Shown here: positions 5,916 through 6,692 of the stretch, in pieces
How positions within the stretch are numbered: position 1 is the first letter of the stretch
Layout of the letters: each line of letters starts with the position of its first letter
Assembly: GCA_028688235.1 (NCBI GenBank)
Contig: JAQTYP010000193.1
Span: 1-6,692, forward strand
From: Methylomonas sp.
GTDB taxonomy: Bacteria > Pseudomonadota > Gammaproteobacteria > Methylococcales > Methylomonadaceae
Reading direction: 5' to 3'
DNA length: 6,692 nucleotides
The notes under the pieces: generated by a model
The model's database searches: none
Seen by the model: the letters and a program-made list of their open reading frames with translations, nothing else
What the model was told of the DNA's origin: nothing
Made by a program: the position numbers and the translations under genes

Positions 5916-5952
5916 ACGCGATTTACACCATAATAAAGATAAAAACACCCCA

Positions 5953-5958
5953 ATTATA
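5953..5958 (-). promoter_or_regulatory. Consensus -10 box of argG
   Basis: The minus strand reads TATAAT in the 78-base gap between waaA and argG. Transcription would start near 5946, about 31 bases before the ATG at 5915 and after the first base of the alternative GTG codon, which helps to exclude that start. No convincing -35 box is found, so an activator or weak basal promoter is possible. I see no ARG-box-like palindrome here. Confidence 0.45.
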
Positions 5959-5993
5959 ACGGAAAATGCCGAGGGGTTGGCGCATAGTCCCGC

Positions 5994-6692
5994 TCAAAGA
6001 GCCCCAGACAACAGATCCACTATCCGCCGCGTCGCCCCTTGATTTCGCAATACGAAAGCCTTGGCTCTGGCCGTCATCTTATTTCTAAGATCGGCATCAT
6101 TGGCGATTTGCTCGATGGCATCGGCGACAGCATCCGGACCGCTACATTGAATTGCCGCCTGCTCTGCCAGCATACGCTCGGCGATCTCGGTAAAATTGAA
6201 CATCTCGGGGCCGAATAATACCGGCACCCCGACCAGAGCCGGCTCCAATAGATTATGCCCACCCACAGGCACCAGACTACCGCCGACGAATGCCACATCC
6301 GCCGCCGCGTAGAGCATTTTCAACTCCCCCATGCTGTCGGCAATATAGACATCCGCCGCCTCCGAAATCGGCCGCCCCGAACTACGCATCACGACGGTCA
6401 AGGCCTGTTCTTCACACAGCTTTTTTACCGTCAGGAAACGCTCGGGGTGCCTGGGCGCAATCATCAACAACAGATTCGGAATTCGGCTTCTCAGTTGCCG
6501 ATAGACTGGCAATAACGCATCCTCCTCGCCCTGGTGAGTGCTGGCGAGTATCCAGACATATCGGCCGGCAAACTCATCCCGCTTCAGGGTCCTACCGACA
6601 TCGATGACAGCCTCGTCGATAGTCACGTCGAATTTGACGTTGCCTAATACCGCCAGACGCTCCGGATCGGCGCCGATCTCGATGAATCGAAG
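5994..6692 (-). CDS. waaA: 3-deoxy-D-manno-octulosonic acid (KDO) transferase WaaA/KdtA, C-terminal part cut by the right edge
   Basis: The frame stays open to the right edge, so the 232 visible residues are the C-terminal part of a protein of about 425. The GTG at 6626 is internal: residues upstream of it (RFIEIGADPERL, LGNVKFD) match the E. coli WaaA sequence RFLALGA and GNLKFD. Further matches are STHQGEE (visible residues 51-57), PRHPERF (80-86), the DSMGEL segment, and GGSLVPVGGHNLLEP (137-151), all in the GT-B C-terminal, CMP-KDO-binding half. The enzyme transfers KDO from CMP-KDO to lipid IVA at the cytoplasmic face of the inner membrane, early in LPS core synthesis. Whether it adds one or two KDO units cannot be read here. 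argG follows on the same strand after 78 bases with its own -10 box. Confidence 0.95.
   Translation of the reverse strand, partial: LRFIEIGADPERLAVLGNVKFDVTIDEAVIDVGRTLKRDEFAGRYVWILASTHQGEEDALLPVYRQLRSRIPNLLLMIAPRHPERFLTVKKLCEEQALTVVMRSSGRPISEAADVYIADSMGELKMLYAAADVAFVGGSLVPVGGHNLLEPALVGVPVLFGPEMFNFTEIAERMLAEQAAIQCSGPDAVADAIEQIANDADLRNKMTARAKAFVLRNQGATRRIVDLLSGAL

Noticed and set aside
5946..5993. Possible terminator between waaA and argG (CGGCATTTTCCG)
   Set aside because: Only a three-pair stem forms and no T-run follows, too weak for an intrinsic terminator.
6624..6626. GTG as the start of the right-most minus-strand gene
   Set aside because: WaaA-like residues continue upstream in frame to the window edge, so this is an internal valine.
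1..6692. Mobile elements, CRISPR arrays, toxin-antitoxin or defence genes
   Set aside because: No transposase or integrase motifs, no regular repeat-spacer pattern and no such domains were seen; nearly all long coding frames are housekeeping genes.

Overview
The window looks like chromosomal housekeeping DNA from a gammaproteobacterium of moderate G+C content. RppH, a fused CysG, ArgG and a KDO transferase (so a Gram-negative with LPS) all resemble their Escherichia coli or Pseudomonas counterparts. The gene mix and protein style suggest a methanotroph-like lineage (Methylococcales), but no methane-oxidation gene is present, so this placement is tentative.

Layout, left to right. The window opens inside the 3' end of a CpdA-type cyclic-nucleotide phosphodiesterase gene (+). 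It converges on rppH (-), with only 3 bases between the stop codons. A 150-base divergent spacer with two nested palindromes separates rppH from a HAD-IB phosphatase gene (+). That gene converges on a small tusA-family sulfur-carrier gene (-), which is divergent from a full-length fused siroheme synthase gene, cysG (+). After a roughly 200-base gap holding a good sigma-70-type promoter and a leader hairpin comes a secreted monohaem cytochrome c gene (+). It ends at a near-perfect bidirectional terminator, shared with an unrecognised two-membrane-segment protein gene (-). Upstream of that gene, on the same strand, lie argG and the 3' part of waaA, which runs off the right edge.

Functional links. 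RppH (mRNA 5'-end processing) and the HAD phosphatase are neighbours in Pseudomonas too. TusA-like protein and CysG share a short divergent promoter region and both touch sulfur metabolism (persulfide carrier; sirohaem for sulfite or nitrite reductase). The cytochrome c is probably a periplasmic electron carrier, but its partner is not visible. ArgG (arginine synthesis) and WaaA (LPS core) are ordinary metabolic genes, and argG has its own -10 box.

I found no mobile element, CRISPR array, tRNA, rRNA or defence system, and no convincing evidence of an undescribed multi-gene system. The items most worth a second look are the unrecognised membrane protein with its AAGCTT-decorated promoter, the nested palindromes between rppH and the HAD gene, and the leader of the cytochrome gene.
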